Source: Nitrosopelagicus sp964511265
Lineage (GTDB): Archaea > Thermoproteota > Nitrososphaeria > Nitrososphaerales > Nitrosopumilaceae
Length of the DNA stretch: 25,075 nucleotides
Direction of reading: 5' to 3'
Assembly (NCBI GenBank): GCA_964511265.1
Contig: CAZEES010000020.1
Location: 1-25,075 of the forward strand
Part shown: positions 1 through 7,316 of the stretch, in pieces
How positions within the stretch are numbered: the stretch's first letter is position 1
Layout of the letters: each line of letters opens with the position of its first letter
The notes under the pieces: generated by a model
The model's input: the letters and a program-made list of their open reading frames with translations, nothing else
Told to the model about the DNA's origin: nothing
Database searches by the model: none
Position numbers and translations under genes: made by a program

Positions 1-134
1 GAGACATACAAATGCTCGTTAGCTGCCTCGGCCTCTGGCATGAATGTGCTAGAGAATCCCATGGCAGCTGACCATGTTAGCATTATAGTCATTAAGGTTA
101 GACTAGTTATTTTTCGTCCTAATTCTTTGTTCAT
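1..134 (-). CDS. N-terminal fragment of an exported protein, probably S-layer protein
   Basis: An ATG at 134 opens a frame that runs off the left edge without a stop, giving 44 residues. It begins with a short basic segment (MNKELGRK), then a hydrophobic stretch (about residues 10-30), a cleavage-like region ending MPEAEAA, and then NEHLYVS. This is a Sec signal peptide followed by the start of a mature extracellular protein. From memory, thaumarchaeal S-layer proteins share this arrangement (a SLTLMTIM-like core, then MPxAxAA, N, LFVSAE-like mature start), so S-layer is the best guess. The long, repeat-rich upstream region suits a highly expressed gene. The exported nature is seen directly; the S-layer identity is inference from a short fragment. 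Confidence 0.55.
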   Translation of the reverse strand, partial: MNKELGRKITSLTLMTIMLTWSAAMGFSSTFMPEAEAANEHLYV

Positions 135-160
135 GTTATTAGCATTTTTTCAAATTTTTA

Positions 161-168
161 CTATTTAA
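161..168 (-). promoter_or_regulatory. TATA-like box of the S-layer-like gene
   Basis: On the minus strand the sequence reads TTAAATAG, preceded by GG. Its centre lies about 30 nt before the ATG at 134, predicting a very short or absent leader. Confidence 0.45.
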
Positions 169-184
169 CCTTAATGGACGATTA

Positions 185-256
185 GTACATTTTTGTACAA
201 AACTTTATGATCCTTTTATGATCTCTTTTGATCTATTGTAATTATTAGATCAAAAG
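185..256. promoter_or_regulatory. Repeat-rich upstream region: iterons and inverted repeats
   Basis: TTTATGATC occurs at 204-212 and 215-223, and a shorter variant, TTTTGATC, at 226-233, giving a period of about 11 then 10 bp. The last copy (CTTTTGATC, 225-233) pairs with GATCAAAAG at 248-256. A separate inverted repeat, GTACA-tttt-TGTAC, lies at 185-198. The array sits 50-120 bp upstream of the exported-protein gene, on its promoter side. Helical-turn spacing suggests repeated protein binding on one face of the DNA; function is inference. Confidence 0.4.
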
Positions 257-277
257 TTGTAATTATTTCAATTTGTG

Positions 278-306
278 CCTAGGCACTGATTGATTTCGTG
301 CCTAGG
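278..306. repeat. Inverted repeat at the 3' end of moeB
   Basis: CCTAGGCAC (278-286) and GTGCCTAGG (298-306) form a perfect 9-bp stem with an 11-nt loop. The left arm is also part of a perfect 12-bp palindrome, GTGCCTAGGCAC, at 275-286, so three copies of the half-site occur. It covers the last codons and stop of moeB. It could be an RNA hairpin ending or protecting the thrC-moeB transcript, or a binding site. No T-run follows it on the minus strand. Confidence 0.5.
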
Positions 307-1610
307 AGACTCTTGTATAGAGAGATTGCCTCCTCTTCATTACTAGGACCAACCACAACTGCAGAGCCTTTCTTCATGAAACTGACTGAGAGATCATTCG
401 TACGCATGGATAATCCCAAGTCCCCCTGATTTTCCACTAGAAATCCCCTCTCTTTTGCTATTGTAGTGACATCTGCAACATCAAGATTTACCTCATATGT
501 AGGAGTGATTGAGAAGGTTCTTTTTCCCATATTTCTGCCACACAATTCTTCTAAGATTAATTCCTGTTTTGGGATATCAGTCTTTTTGCCAGACCCACAT
601 ACAGAACACTCTTCTTGTCTGAAGGTTTTAACAGATGAAAATTCCAAATTCTCCAAGTCAATTGACAGAAATTTTTCTGAGGACTTTGGTTTTTTTCCAA
701 TCAAGACATCAACTGCTTCATACACTTCAATTCCACCGACAATAGAAAGTATTGGCGGATGCACACCCTGAATACTACAAGTTGGCATTGCATCTTCATC
801 CAATGCAGGAAACATGCAGTGATAACACGCAGTTTCGTTTGGTAAAACTGTAAAGACTTGACCTGTAACACCAACTGCAGCACCAGTAACAAACGGAATG
901 TTTTTTTCAACACATGCTTTGTTTAGTGAATAACGCGCATTAACACTGTCAAGTGCATCAATTACAACATCACATCCATCAATGATGTCAGCAGCGTTGT
1001 AATCATTTATAGAAACAGGTAATGCTTCAATTTCTACATTTGCATTTAGTTGTTTTAATTTTTTTTCTGCAACTTCAACTTTAACTTGTCCAACATCATC
1101 TTCGTTAAACATTGTTTGTCTATGTAGATTAGATAATTCAATTACATCTCTATCAACAATTCTTAGTTTTCCAACACCCATTGTTGCAAGTCTAGTTGTT
1201 ATTGGATTACCTAAACCACCAACACCAACAACACAAACTTTGGAATTTTTTAATTTTAATTGTCCGTCGTAACCAATTTGTTCCAACATTACTTGACGCG
1301 AATATTGATCTAGTTCTTTTTCAGACAGGTCCGAACCGCCAGCAACTGCAGGTAAAATGTAAACTTCGTCATTTTCATTTAGCGGAGTGTCAAGACCATT
1401 GTCAAACGCTGCATTTTTTCCATTGATGTAAATGTTAATTAGAGAACGCGGAGAACCGTCTGCTTCCAAAACTTTTCTCTTAAAGTCATCACCCATAATT
1501 TCAGAAATTTTTTCAAAGGATTCTTTGAGGGTGGATGCATCTAGTTCTGTTTTTTTCTCACCACCGCCAGCATTAAGTACAGATGGAATTGTAAAGGTAA
1601 TTTTTGTCAT
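279..1610 (-). CDS. moeB: MoaD-MoeB fusion: ubiquitin-like domain joined to E1-like activating enzyme
   Basis: This 443-residue protein joins two partners that are usually separate. Residues 1-92 are a MoaD/SAMP-like beta-grasp domain ending in the classic di-glycine (PAVAGG, G91-G92). Residues about 95-340 are a ThiF/MoeB/UbaA adenylyltransferase: the nucleotide loop GVGGLG at 129-134, a D153-R154-D155 segment, the R164 region (NLHRQ), two zinc CxxC pairs (C262/C265 and C335/C338) and a TCS motif with likely catalytic C278. Family members adenylate the C-terminal glycine of the small protein for molybdopterin or tRNA-thiolation sulfur transfer, or for SAMP protein conjugation. Residues about 350-443 form an extra alpha/beta domain I do not recognise. 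The gene follows thrC after 9 bp, so the two are probably co-transcribed. Which pathway it serves cannot be read from the sequence. Confidence 0.88.
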   Translation of the reverse strand: MTKITFTIPSVLNAGGGEKKTELDASTLKESFEKISEIMGDDFKRKVLEADGSPRSLINIYINGKNAAFDNGLDTPLNENDEVYILPAVAGGSDLSEKELDQYSRQVMLEQIGYDGQLKLKNSKVCVVGVGGLGNPITTRLATMGVGKLRIVDRDVIELSNLHRQTMFNEDDVGQVKVEVAEKKLKQLNANVEIEALPVSINDYNAADIIDGCDVVIDALDSVNARYSLNKACVEKNIPFVTGAAVGVTGQVFTVLPNETACYHCMFPALDEDAMPTCSIQGVHPPILSIVGGIEVYEAVDVLIGKKPKSSEKFLSIDLENLEFSSVKTFRQEECSVCGSGKKTDIPKQELILEELCGRNMGKRTFSITPTYEVNLDVADVTTIAKERGFLVENQGDLGLSMRTNDLSVSFMKKGSAVVVGPSNEEEAISLYKSLLGTKSISA

Positions 1611-1619
1611 TTTATCTAA

Positions 1620-2840
1620 TCATCCTATCACTGCTGAAATTTTTGCAACATCAGCCTGCATTACTTGGGGTTTTGTAAGTACGCTCATTATTGATTCAGT
1701 GGCTTTGAGACCATTACCAGTTACATAGCATACAGTAGTTTCATCCTTGTCAATCTTTCCTTCTTCAACCATTTTTTTCAATACAGAAACAGATACACCG
1801 CCAGCAGGTTCTGTGAATATTCCTTCTGTTTTTGCTAAAAGTAAGATTGCGTCTAAAATTTCTTTGTCATTTGTCTCTTCTGCAATTCCCTCATATTGTT
1901 TCAGTCTTTTTAAAACATAACGACCATCACCAGGATCACCAATTGCCAAACTTTTTGCAACAGTTTCTGGTTGCTCTACAGGAATTACCTTGTCAGAATT
2001 TTTCTTGAATGCATCAACTATTGGTGCACACCCATGCGGTTGTGCACAATGCATATGCATTGAAGATAGATCATCAAGTAAAGAGACAGTTTGTAATTCT
2101 TCAAAGCCTTTGCAAATTGCATTTAACATGGCACCACTTCCAGTAGGAACTATAAGATGATTTGGAGTGTTCCAGTCTAGTTGTTCTGCAACTTCGTAGC
2201 CCAAGGTTTTGGAACCTTCAACATAATATGATCGCATGTTAATGTTAACTACACCAACACCTTTTCTGTCACCAATCTGTGCTGCAATTCTATTTGCCTC
2301 ATCATATGTACCGTCAACTGAGATGTATTCCGCACCATAAGAAAGTGCTTGTGCAATCTTTGCAGTTTCAATATTGCTTGGCGCAAAGATGTAACAAGGC
2401 ATACTTGCTTTTGCTGCATGTGCAGCTGTTGCAGATGCCAGGTTGCCAGTTGATGCACAACCAACTGACTTTAATCCAAATTCTTTCGCCTTTGAGATTG
2501 CAACTCCCGCAGGTCTGTCCTTGAATGAAAATGTTGGATTGACAGAGTCATTTTTTATGTAAAGATTGTTTAGTCCCAATTCCTTTCCCAATTTTTCGGC
2601 TTTTACAAGAGGAGTCATCCCCGCTTCAATGCTTACAATGTTAGTTTTGTCAACTATTGGAAGTAATTCGAAATAACGCCAGTATGTCTTTTCCCTATCT
2701 TTGAAGGTGTCTTTGTTTACTGAAGGAAAATCATACTTTACATCTAGAGGACCAAAGCACTCGTCACAAATATACTTGAAAGTAGGCTCGTATTCTTTCT
2801 TACATTCCCTACACTGAAGGTGATTTTTTCCCATATTCAT
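1620..2840 (-). CDS. thrC: Threonine synthase
   Basis: Converts O-phosphohomoserine to threonine with pyridoxal phosphate. The 406-residue protein starts with a small zinc ribbon (C10, C13, C25, C28), typical of archaeal ThrC. The PLP lysine is K107 in NPTFSFKDRP, and the phosphate-binding loop is CASTGNLASA (128-137). A glycine-rich PTGSGAM segment and the C-terminal TGNGLK motif also fit the fold-type II family. ATG at 2840 is used; a second ATG two codons later is possible, and neither has a clear Shine-Dalgarno. It is the first gene of a two-gene unit with moeB. Related threonine-dehydratase-like enzymes share the fold, but the zinc ribbon and the TGNGLK ending favour ThrC. Confidence 0.93.
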   Translation of the reverse strand: MNMGKNHLQCRECKKEYEPTFKYICDECFGPLDVKYDFPSVNKDTFKDREKTYWRYFELLPIVDKTNIVSIEAGMTPLVKAEKLGKELGLNNLYIKNDSVNPTFSFKDRPAGVAISKAKEFGLKSVGCASTGNLASATAAHAAKASMPCYIFAPSNIETAKIAQALSYGAEYISVDGTYDEANRIAAQIGDRKGVGVVNINMRSYYVEGSKTLGYEVAEQLDWNTPNHLIVPTGSGAMLNAICKGFEELQTVSLLDDLSSMHMHCAQPHGCAPIVDAFKKNSDKVIPVEQPETVAKSLAIGDPGDGRYVLKRLKQYEGIAEETNDKEILDAILLLAKTEGIFTEPAGGVSVSVLKKMVEEGKIDKDETTVCYVTGNGLKATESIMSVLTKPQVMQADVAKISAVIG

Positions 2841-3070
2841 GATCTGGATGTAGTTTGTTCATAAGATGTCCTAATATTAGATTAAGTAATACTTAATTTT
2901 TTTATCTAAAATTAGAATGATTTCTTCATGAAGATTATGGAATTTTCCGCAAAAAATGTAAAATCTAACAATTCAGAGTAGAATTAGGAAAATAATACGA
3001 AATTATAAAGAAAATTTGGAAAAATGTAAAGCTAAGAAAGTTTTATAGAATTAAAAAAATTTGGAAAAAT
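2841..3070. other. Divergent intergenic region with three palindromes
   Basis: This 230-bp gap separates thrC (minus) from the 3071 gene (plus). It holds CTAATATTAG (2871-2880), an 8-bp-arm palindrome ATTAAGTA-A-TACTTAAT (2881-2897) and TCTTCATGAAGA (2923-2934). The first two lie 30-57 bp before thrC, where a promoter or operator would be. The first is partly TATA-like and could be the thrC promoter with a leader of about 10 nt. AT-rich palindromes arise easily by chance, so only the third is statistically notable. No coding sequence or structured RNA is apparent. Confidence 0.4.
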
Positions 3071-3072
3071 GT
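3011..3072 (+). repeat. 17-bp direct repeat around a promoter
   Basis: AAAATTTGGAAAAATGT occurs exactly at 3011-3027 and 3056-3072, 45 bp apart. The second copy runs into the GTG start codon at 3071; the TATA-like box lies between the copies. A local duplication is the simplest origin. Confidence 0.6.
3041..3048 (+). promoter_or_regulatory. TATA-like box of the 3071 gene
   Basis: TTTTATAG is centred about 26 nt before the GTG at 3071. This spacing predicts transcription starting at or near the GTG (leaderless mRNA) and supports that start. Confidence 0.5.
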
Positions 3073-3613
3073 GAATAAAAGTGTTGGAATTGCCGTAGCA
3101 GTTGGAATTGCAATAATTATTGGAGTTATAGGTTTTCAGATTTATGACACAACATATCAGAGAAGTACTGTAGATGAATATTATGAAGATCCATCAAGTG
3201 TGAAGAATGTAGTTTATCCAGATAATCCACAATTTTTACATGGATTAAAGATTAACAAAGACAAGTACCTTGTTGGAGAGAAGATTTTTTTCAGTGTGCA
3301 AGGCATACCAATGGGATTGAAAGATGCGGTTAATTTTTACACGCCAGAGGGAATTTTGTTTGTACAATATCCATTTGATGGAAACGAAAAAACTAATTTC
3401 AAACATTACTGGAAGCCATCATTAAGTAAACAATTAGGTATTTGTGATGTAGAACAACTTGTGGGAGAATGGACTGTTTTGTTTGTAGGATTACCTGATG
3501 AGAAATTACATTTTCAAGTAACAGATGAGATATTACCGGGTCATGAAGAATATTATGTTACATGTGATGAAAAAGCATTAGAAATGCCATTTATGACTGA
3601 TCCTACACCATAG
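3071..3613 (+). CDS. Membrane-anchored extracellular protein of unknown function
   Basis: I do not recognise a named family. The 180-residue protein has one N-terminal hydrophobic helix (residues about 5-23, IAVAVGIAIIIGVIGF) with no obvious cleavage site, so it is probably anchored with the rest outside the cell. The outer part (about 55-155) looks like a single beta-sandwich: a YLVGEKIFFSVQG strand segment and GEWTVLFVG and LHFQVTD strands, the pattern of Ig-like domains in archaeal surface proteins. Two cysteines (C125, C165) could form a disulfide. GTG is the start: an ATG two bases earlier meets a stop at once, and the TATA-like box lies 26 nt upstream. It runs tail to tail with hisF, 7 bp apart. 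Confidence 0.75.
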   Translation: MNKSVGIAVAVGIAIIIGVIGFQIYDTTYQRSTVDEYYEDPSSVKNVVYPDNPQFLHGLKINKDKYLVGEKIFFSVQGIPMGLKDAVNFYTPEGILFVQYPFDGNEKTNFKHYWKPSLSKQLGICDVEQLVGEWTVLFVGLPDEKLHFQVTDEILPGHEEYYVTCDEKALEMPFMTDPTP

Positions 3614-3620
3614 AAGTGAG

Positions 3621-4424
3621 CTAGTATCTTACTTGAATTCCATTTTCTTTGATCATTTGTTTCACACGATTAACTGAATGTGTTTCATAATGAAAGATTG
3701 ATGCTGCAAGTGCAGCATTGACTTCAGTGTTTTGGAAGACATCAATCATGTCTTCAGGTTTTCCACAACCACCTGATGCAATGACAGGTATGCCAACTCC
3801 TTTAACAATTTCATTTATTAACAATATGTCATAGCCATCCTTTGTTCCATCTCTATCAATGCTGGTAAGTAATATTTCACCAGCACCTAATTCTTCAATT
3901 TTTTTTGCCCAATCAACTACATCCAATCCAGTTCCTTTTTTTCCACCATATATGAAAACTTCAAACCAAAAATTTTTTCCTTTTTCAGAAAAAATGTTTT
4001 TTCCTTTTTCTACATTATAATTACGTCTAGAATCAATCGCAACAACTACACATTGTTTTCCAAATAATTCCATTAATTCAGTTATAACTTCTGGATTTTT
4101 TACAGCGCCAGTGTTTATTGCTACTTTGTCAGCGCCATTCAATAGAATGTCTCGTGCATGCTGCAATGTTTTAACTCCACCACCAACTGTAAATGGAATG
4201 TCAATTACTTGTGCAATTTTTTTTACAAGTGATTTGATTGTTTCGCGTTGTTCGGATGAAGCAGTAATATCCAGAAAGACTAGTTCATCTGCACCTTCGT
4301 TGCTGTACTTTTCAGCTAGTTGAACAGGATCACCTGCATCTTTGATTGATTCAAAATGTAGTCCTTTTACAACACGGCCATTTGCAACATCAAGACATGG
4401 AATGATTCTTTTAGTTAGCGTCAA
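3621..4424 (-). CDS. hisF: Imidazole glycerol phosphate synthase, cyclase subunit HisF
   Basis: HisF takes ammonia from HisH and converts PRFAR to imidazole glycerol phosphate and AICAR. It is a (beta/alpha)8 barrel with the two catalytic aspartates visible: D12 in PCLDVANGRVVKG and D131 in VVAIDSRRN. GGGVK (81-85) and ASGGCG supply phosphate binding. At 267 residues it is somewhat longer than the usual 250-255; the excess lies after D131, where an 8-residue unit EKGKN(I/F)(F/W)(S/F) is repeated. The start is TTG at 4424 behind a strong Shine-Dalgarno, overlapping hisA by 14 nt. It is the last gene of the his operon. Confidence 0.95.
   Translation of the reverse strand: MTLTKRIIPCLDVANGRVVKGLHFESIKDAGDPVQLAEKYSNEGADELVFLDITASSEQRETIKSLVKKIAQVIDIPFTVGGGVKTLQHARDILLNGADKVAINTGAVKNPEVITELMELFGKQCVVVAIDSRRNYNVEKGKNIFSEKGKNFWFEVFIYGGKKGTGLDVVDWAKKIEELGAGEILLTSIDRDGTKDGYDILLINEIVKGVGIPVIASGGCGKPEDMIDVFQNTEVNAALAASIFHYETHSVNRVKQMIKENGIQVRY
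3973..4010 (-). repeat. In-frame 24-bp tandem duplication inside hisF
   Basis: TTTTTTCCTTTTTC occurs at 3973-3986 and again at 3997-4010, exactly 24 bp apart. On the coding strand this gives EKGKN twice with an 8-residue period (residues 139-154), in the loop after catalytic D131. Confidence 0.75.
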
Positions 4425-5139
4425 TTTTTTTTGCCTCCTCTATTGAAACTAGCCCTTCATAAAGTGCCTTTCCCAAAATAACTCCAAAAGGATTTATTTT
4501 TTTTACTTCACTCACATCTGTAATCTTTGATATTCCGCCACTAGCAATCACATTACAATTGTCAATTTGACAAATTTTCTTCAATGATTCAAGATCAGGG
4601 CCTTGTAATGTACCATCCTTAGATACATTGGTAGTAAGAAATTCAGTAAAACCATATCTAACAAATTCATTTGTTGCATCATATAGATCCACACCAGTAT
4701 TATTTTGCCACCCATGGGTTACTATTTTCCCATCTATATGATCAATTGAGACTACTATTCGCTCATTTCCAAATGATTTAATGAAATCATTTAGGATGTT
4801 TTCTTGTTCACTTTCTTTTAGTTGCATTGCAATTGTGCCAATTACGGCACGAGACGCAAAATCCAGAACTTGGGAAATTTTTTCTTCGCTTCTTAATCCA
4901 CCCGCGACCTGAATTGGGGTAGAGATGTTTTTAGAAATATCTTCAATTATTTTGATGTTTTCACCACATCCTAGTGTTGCATCTAAATCAACAACATGTA
5001 TTATGTCAGCCCCAGCTGATTCCCATTTTTTTGCAATTTCTACAGGATTGTCACTGTAAATTGTTTTATTTTTTGGATCACCCTTATAGAGACGAACTAC
5101 GTTTCCATCCATCAGATCAATTGCAGGAATGATTTTCAT
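4411..5139 (-). CDS. hisA: ProFAR isomerase HisA
   Basis: Isomerises the aminoaldose ProFAR to the aminoketose PRFAR, the step before HisH-HisF. The 242-residue (beta/alpha)8 barrel is the usual length. The catalytic pair is D8 (PAIDLMDGNVVRL) and D133 (VVSIDHIDGK), with phosphate loops QVAGGLR (78-83) and IASGGIS. It overlaps hisH by 4 nt (ATGA) and hisF by 14 nt. Dual-function relatives (PriA, also acting in tryptophan synthesis) exist in actinobacteria; nothing in the sequence suggests that here. Confidence 0.94.
   Translation of the reverse strand: MKIIPAIDLMDGNVVRLYKGDPKNKTIYSDNPVEIAKKWESAGADIIHVVDLDATLGCGENIKIIEDISKNISTPIQVAGGLRSEEKISQVLDFASRAVIGTIAMQLKESEQENILNDFIKSFGNERIVVSIDHIDGKIVTHGWQNNTGVDLYDATNEFVRYGFTEFLTTNVSKDGTLQGPDLESLKKICQIDNCNVIASGGISKITDVSEVKKINPFGVILGKALYEGLVSIEEAKKIDAN
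4434..4441 (-). promoter_or_regulatory. Strong ribosome binding site deciding the TTG start of hisF
   Basis: The minus strand reads AGAGGAGG followed by CAAAAAAAA and TTG. It lies inside the 3' end of hisA and selects a non-ATG start. Confidence 0.75.
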
Positions 5140-5744
5140 TTAGTACACACTCTAAGAAAGTTTTTGATCATTAACGAGCCCACTTTACCAGACTTTTCAG
5201 GATGAAATTGAGTGCCAAAAAACAGTCCATTTTCCACAACAGCAGGCACTTTAATTCCATAATCTGCATTTGCTACGATGATTTTTTCATCAGCTGGTTT
5301 TGCTCTATAAGAGTGAACAAAATAAACCCATGAATTATTGTCAACACCTTCTAGAATTTTACTATCGTTGGTAATCTCTAGATTGTTCCATCCCATGTGA
5401 GGAATTTTCATTGTGTCTGGAAGTAATACAACTTCGCCACTCATTACATCAAGACCACTTTCTTTTCCTTCTTGACTTTGCTGAAAAAACATTTCCATTC
5501 CAAGACATATTCCTAAGACAGGCATCTTGTCTTTAACAAAATCATGAAAGCCTAATGCAGAATAATCTCTAATACTTCTAATTGCAGGATCAAAGTTTCC
5601 TACACCTGGCAATAACAGACCGTCATATTCTTTTGATTGATCAAAGCTAGTGATAATATCAACATCGGCACCATTTTTTTCAAGTGAAGTCTTTAGACTA
5701 AAGATATTTCCGGCTCCATAATCAAAGATTGCAACATCTACCAT
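5136..5744 (-). CDS. hisH: Imidazole glycerol phosphate synthase, glutaminase subunit HisH
   Basis: A class I glutamine amidotransferase that makes ammonia for HisF. The catalytic triad is complete: nucleophile C80 in LGICLGME, and H181 and E183 in TQFHPEKSG. The N-terminal DYGAGNIFSL and oxyanion-strand LPGVGNF (45-51) motifs are typical of HisH. Length (202) is normal. It overlaps hisB by 1 nt and hisA by 4 nt, so translation is probably coupled, as expected for a subunit needed in fixed ratio with HisF. Confidence 0.95.
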   Translation of the reverse strand: MVDVAIFDYGAGNIFSLKTSLEKNGADVDIITSFDQSKEYDGLLLPGVGNFDPAIRSIRDYSALGFHDFVKDKMPVLGICLGMEMFFQQSQEGKESGLDVMSGEVVLLPDTMKIPHMGWNNLEITNDSKILEGVDNNSWVYFVHSYRAKPADEKIIVANADYGIKVPAVVENGLFFGTQFHPEKSGKVGSLMIKNFLRVCTK

Positions 5745-6331
5745 TACATTGCGCCTTTGGTGCTTGGTATTCCTTTTTGTTTTGGATCATTTGATGCTGC
5801 ATTTCGGATTGCCACAGCCATTGATTTTATCGCAGCCTCAACTTTGTGGTGGTCGTTATCTCCATACTTTACAGTAACATGAATACAACAATTGAGGTTT
5901 TGTGCTAGAGAAAAGAAGAAGTGTTCTAAATCTTCTTTTGACATTCCTTCAATCTTAGTTCTTTTAGTTAAGAGAGTTATTTTGTGATATTGTCTTTTTA
6001 CTAGATCAAGTGATGTTTCAGCTAGAGATTCATCCATAGGTACAGATGAGAAGCTAAATCTTGTGATTCCACTTCTGTTTCCCAAAGCCTTGTCAATTGC
6101 ACTTCCTATAGTAATTCCTGTATCCTCAATCAAGTGATGTTCAATTCCATCTTTTGATTTTGCTTTTACAGTCAAGTCCATCATTGAGTGTTTTCCAAAT
6201 GAACCAATCAAGTGATCTAGGAATTTGATTCCAGTGTTGATTGTAGTTTTTCCAGTTCCATCTAGATTAATGATAACTGAAACATTGGTTTCTTTTGTTT
6301 CTCTTTTAAGGGTGGTTTTTCGTGGTTTCAT
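5744..6331 (-). CDS. hisB: Imidazoleglycerol-phosphate dehydratase HisB
   Basis: Dehydrates imidazole glycerol phosphate to imidazole acetol phosphate. It is a stand-alone dehydratase of 195 residues, without the fused N-terminal phosphatase found in enterobacteria. Metal-binding motifs are present: FLDH (37-40), HHLIED (65-70) and DNDHHKVEA (158-166). The C-terminus STKGAM closely matches the family ending STKGVL. It follows the HAD phosphatase gene by 22 bp, the largest gap in the operon, and shares one base with hisH. Confidence 0.94.
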   Translation of the reverse strand: MKPRKTTLKRETKETNVSVIINLDGTGKTTINTGIKFLDHLIGSFGKHSMMDLTVKAKSKDGIEHHLIEDTGITIGSAIDKALGNRSGITRFSFSSVPMDESLAETSLDLVKRQYHKITLLTKRTKIEGMSKEDLEHFFFSLAQNLNCCIHVTVKYGDNDHHKVEAAIKSMAVAIRNAASNDPKQKGIPSTKGAM

Positions 6332-6353
6332 GTAGATTCTTGTTTGATTTCCA

Positions 6354-7316
6354 TCATACTAGATTTAATGCCTTCGGAAGTTCTTGAATTGATTTGAGAA
6401 TGAAAGAGGCATTGTTTTTTTGAAACAATTCATACTTCAAGTCAGGCTCATCACTTGAACCATAAATTGCACAAAACGATACATCAAAACCGCGTTCTTT
6501 GCATTTTTTAACCATCATAAGATCTTCCATCGAGTCACCAACATATAATGAGCATTTAGAATTAATTCCAGAGATAGATTCTATTAATGATTCAGGATTA
6601 GGTTTGGCCATGTCCAGTGAACGATCTTCTAGAAATACAGAATTTATCATATCAATATTATCTAGAAAGTTTTTCATTGAATAGGAAAATGCAAATTTTC
6701 CTCTACCAGTGACTGTAGAGATTTTAGTTCCAAATCTGTCACTTAGTTTAGACATAAGATTTTCATCTAAAACAACATTATCCAGATCAATTAACGGTTT
6801 GTTAGAAAATTGAGATTTTTCATTAAAGATTTCTTCATACAATGAAGGTCCATAAAATAATTGATTGAAGATTCTGCGCACGTAACTTTCCTTACCAGAG
6901 TTGTTATAATCTAATTTTGATTTAATTTCAGTTAGATCAATATTTTGTTTATTAAAATAATTATCAACAGAATTTATTCCAGACTCATTTGCATTTTCAA
7001 TCATATCAGTGATTAATTTTTCAAATGAAATGTTTGCTTTTTTGGATGCAACTAACGTCATTACAGCAGCATAAACTACTGCAACTTCATCATTAAATCC
7101 ACCAGTAGATTTCAGACCGTATAATATTTTTGAGGTTACAGCATCATTAATCTCATCATCAAATAATTCTTTCATGATTGCAGAGATTGTTTTGTTAATT
7201 GCATTGTCATATGACTGTCTTATATCAACTAAAACACCATCACAATCAAAAATAATTGAATCAAATTTTTGTATTTTCTGAATTATTTCATCAGAAATGA
7301 AAAGCTCTTGTGTCAT
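6354..7316 (-). CDS. HAD-family phosphatase, candidate histidinol-phosphate phosphatase
   Basis: All four haloacid-dehalogenase motifs are visible in the 320-residue protein: I, D24 and D26 in FDCDGVLVD; II, T203 in TVTGRG; III, K238 in AKPNP; IV, D261 and D265 in VGDSMEDLM. A DxD acidic pair in motif I indicates a phosphatase. The cap between motifs I and II is about 170 residues, unusually large for the subfamily. The gene lies inside the his operon, overlapping hisC by 4 nt and preceding hisB. No other gene here could remove the phosphate from histidinol phosphate, so this is the logical enzyme for the step. The HAD identity is seen; the substrate is inference from context. Confidence 0.85.
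   Translation of the reverse strand: MTQELFISDEIIQKIQKFDSIIFDCDGVLVDIRQSYDNAINKTISAIMKELFDDEINDAVTSKILYGLKSTGGFNDEVAVVYAAVMTLVASKKANISFEKLITDMIENANESGINSVDNYFNKQNIDLTEIKSKLDYNNSGKESYVRRIFNQLFYGPSLYEEIFNEKSQFSNKPLIDLDNVVLDENLMSKLSDRFGTKISTVTGRGKFAFSYSMKNFLDNIDMINSVFLEDRSLDMAKPNPESLIESISGINSKCSLYVGDSMEDLMMVKKCKERGFDVSFCAIYGSSDEPDLKYELFQKNNASFILKSIQELPKALNLV

Noticed and set aside
466..771. Plus-strand open frame of 101 codons opposite moeB
   Set aside because: It lies wholly antisense to a well-supported enzyme and its translation shows no domain or export signal.
2928..2981. Small frame of 17 codons (starting MKIMEFSAK) between thrC and the 3071 gene
   Set aside because: Too short, with no ribosome site or TATA box at the expected distance; nothing supports translation.
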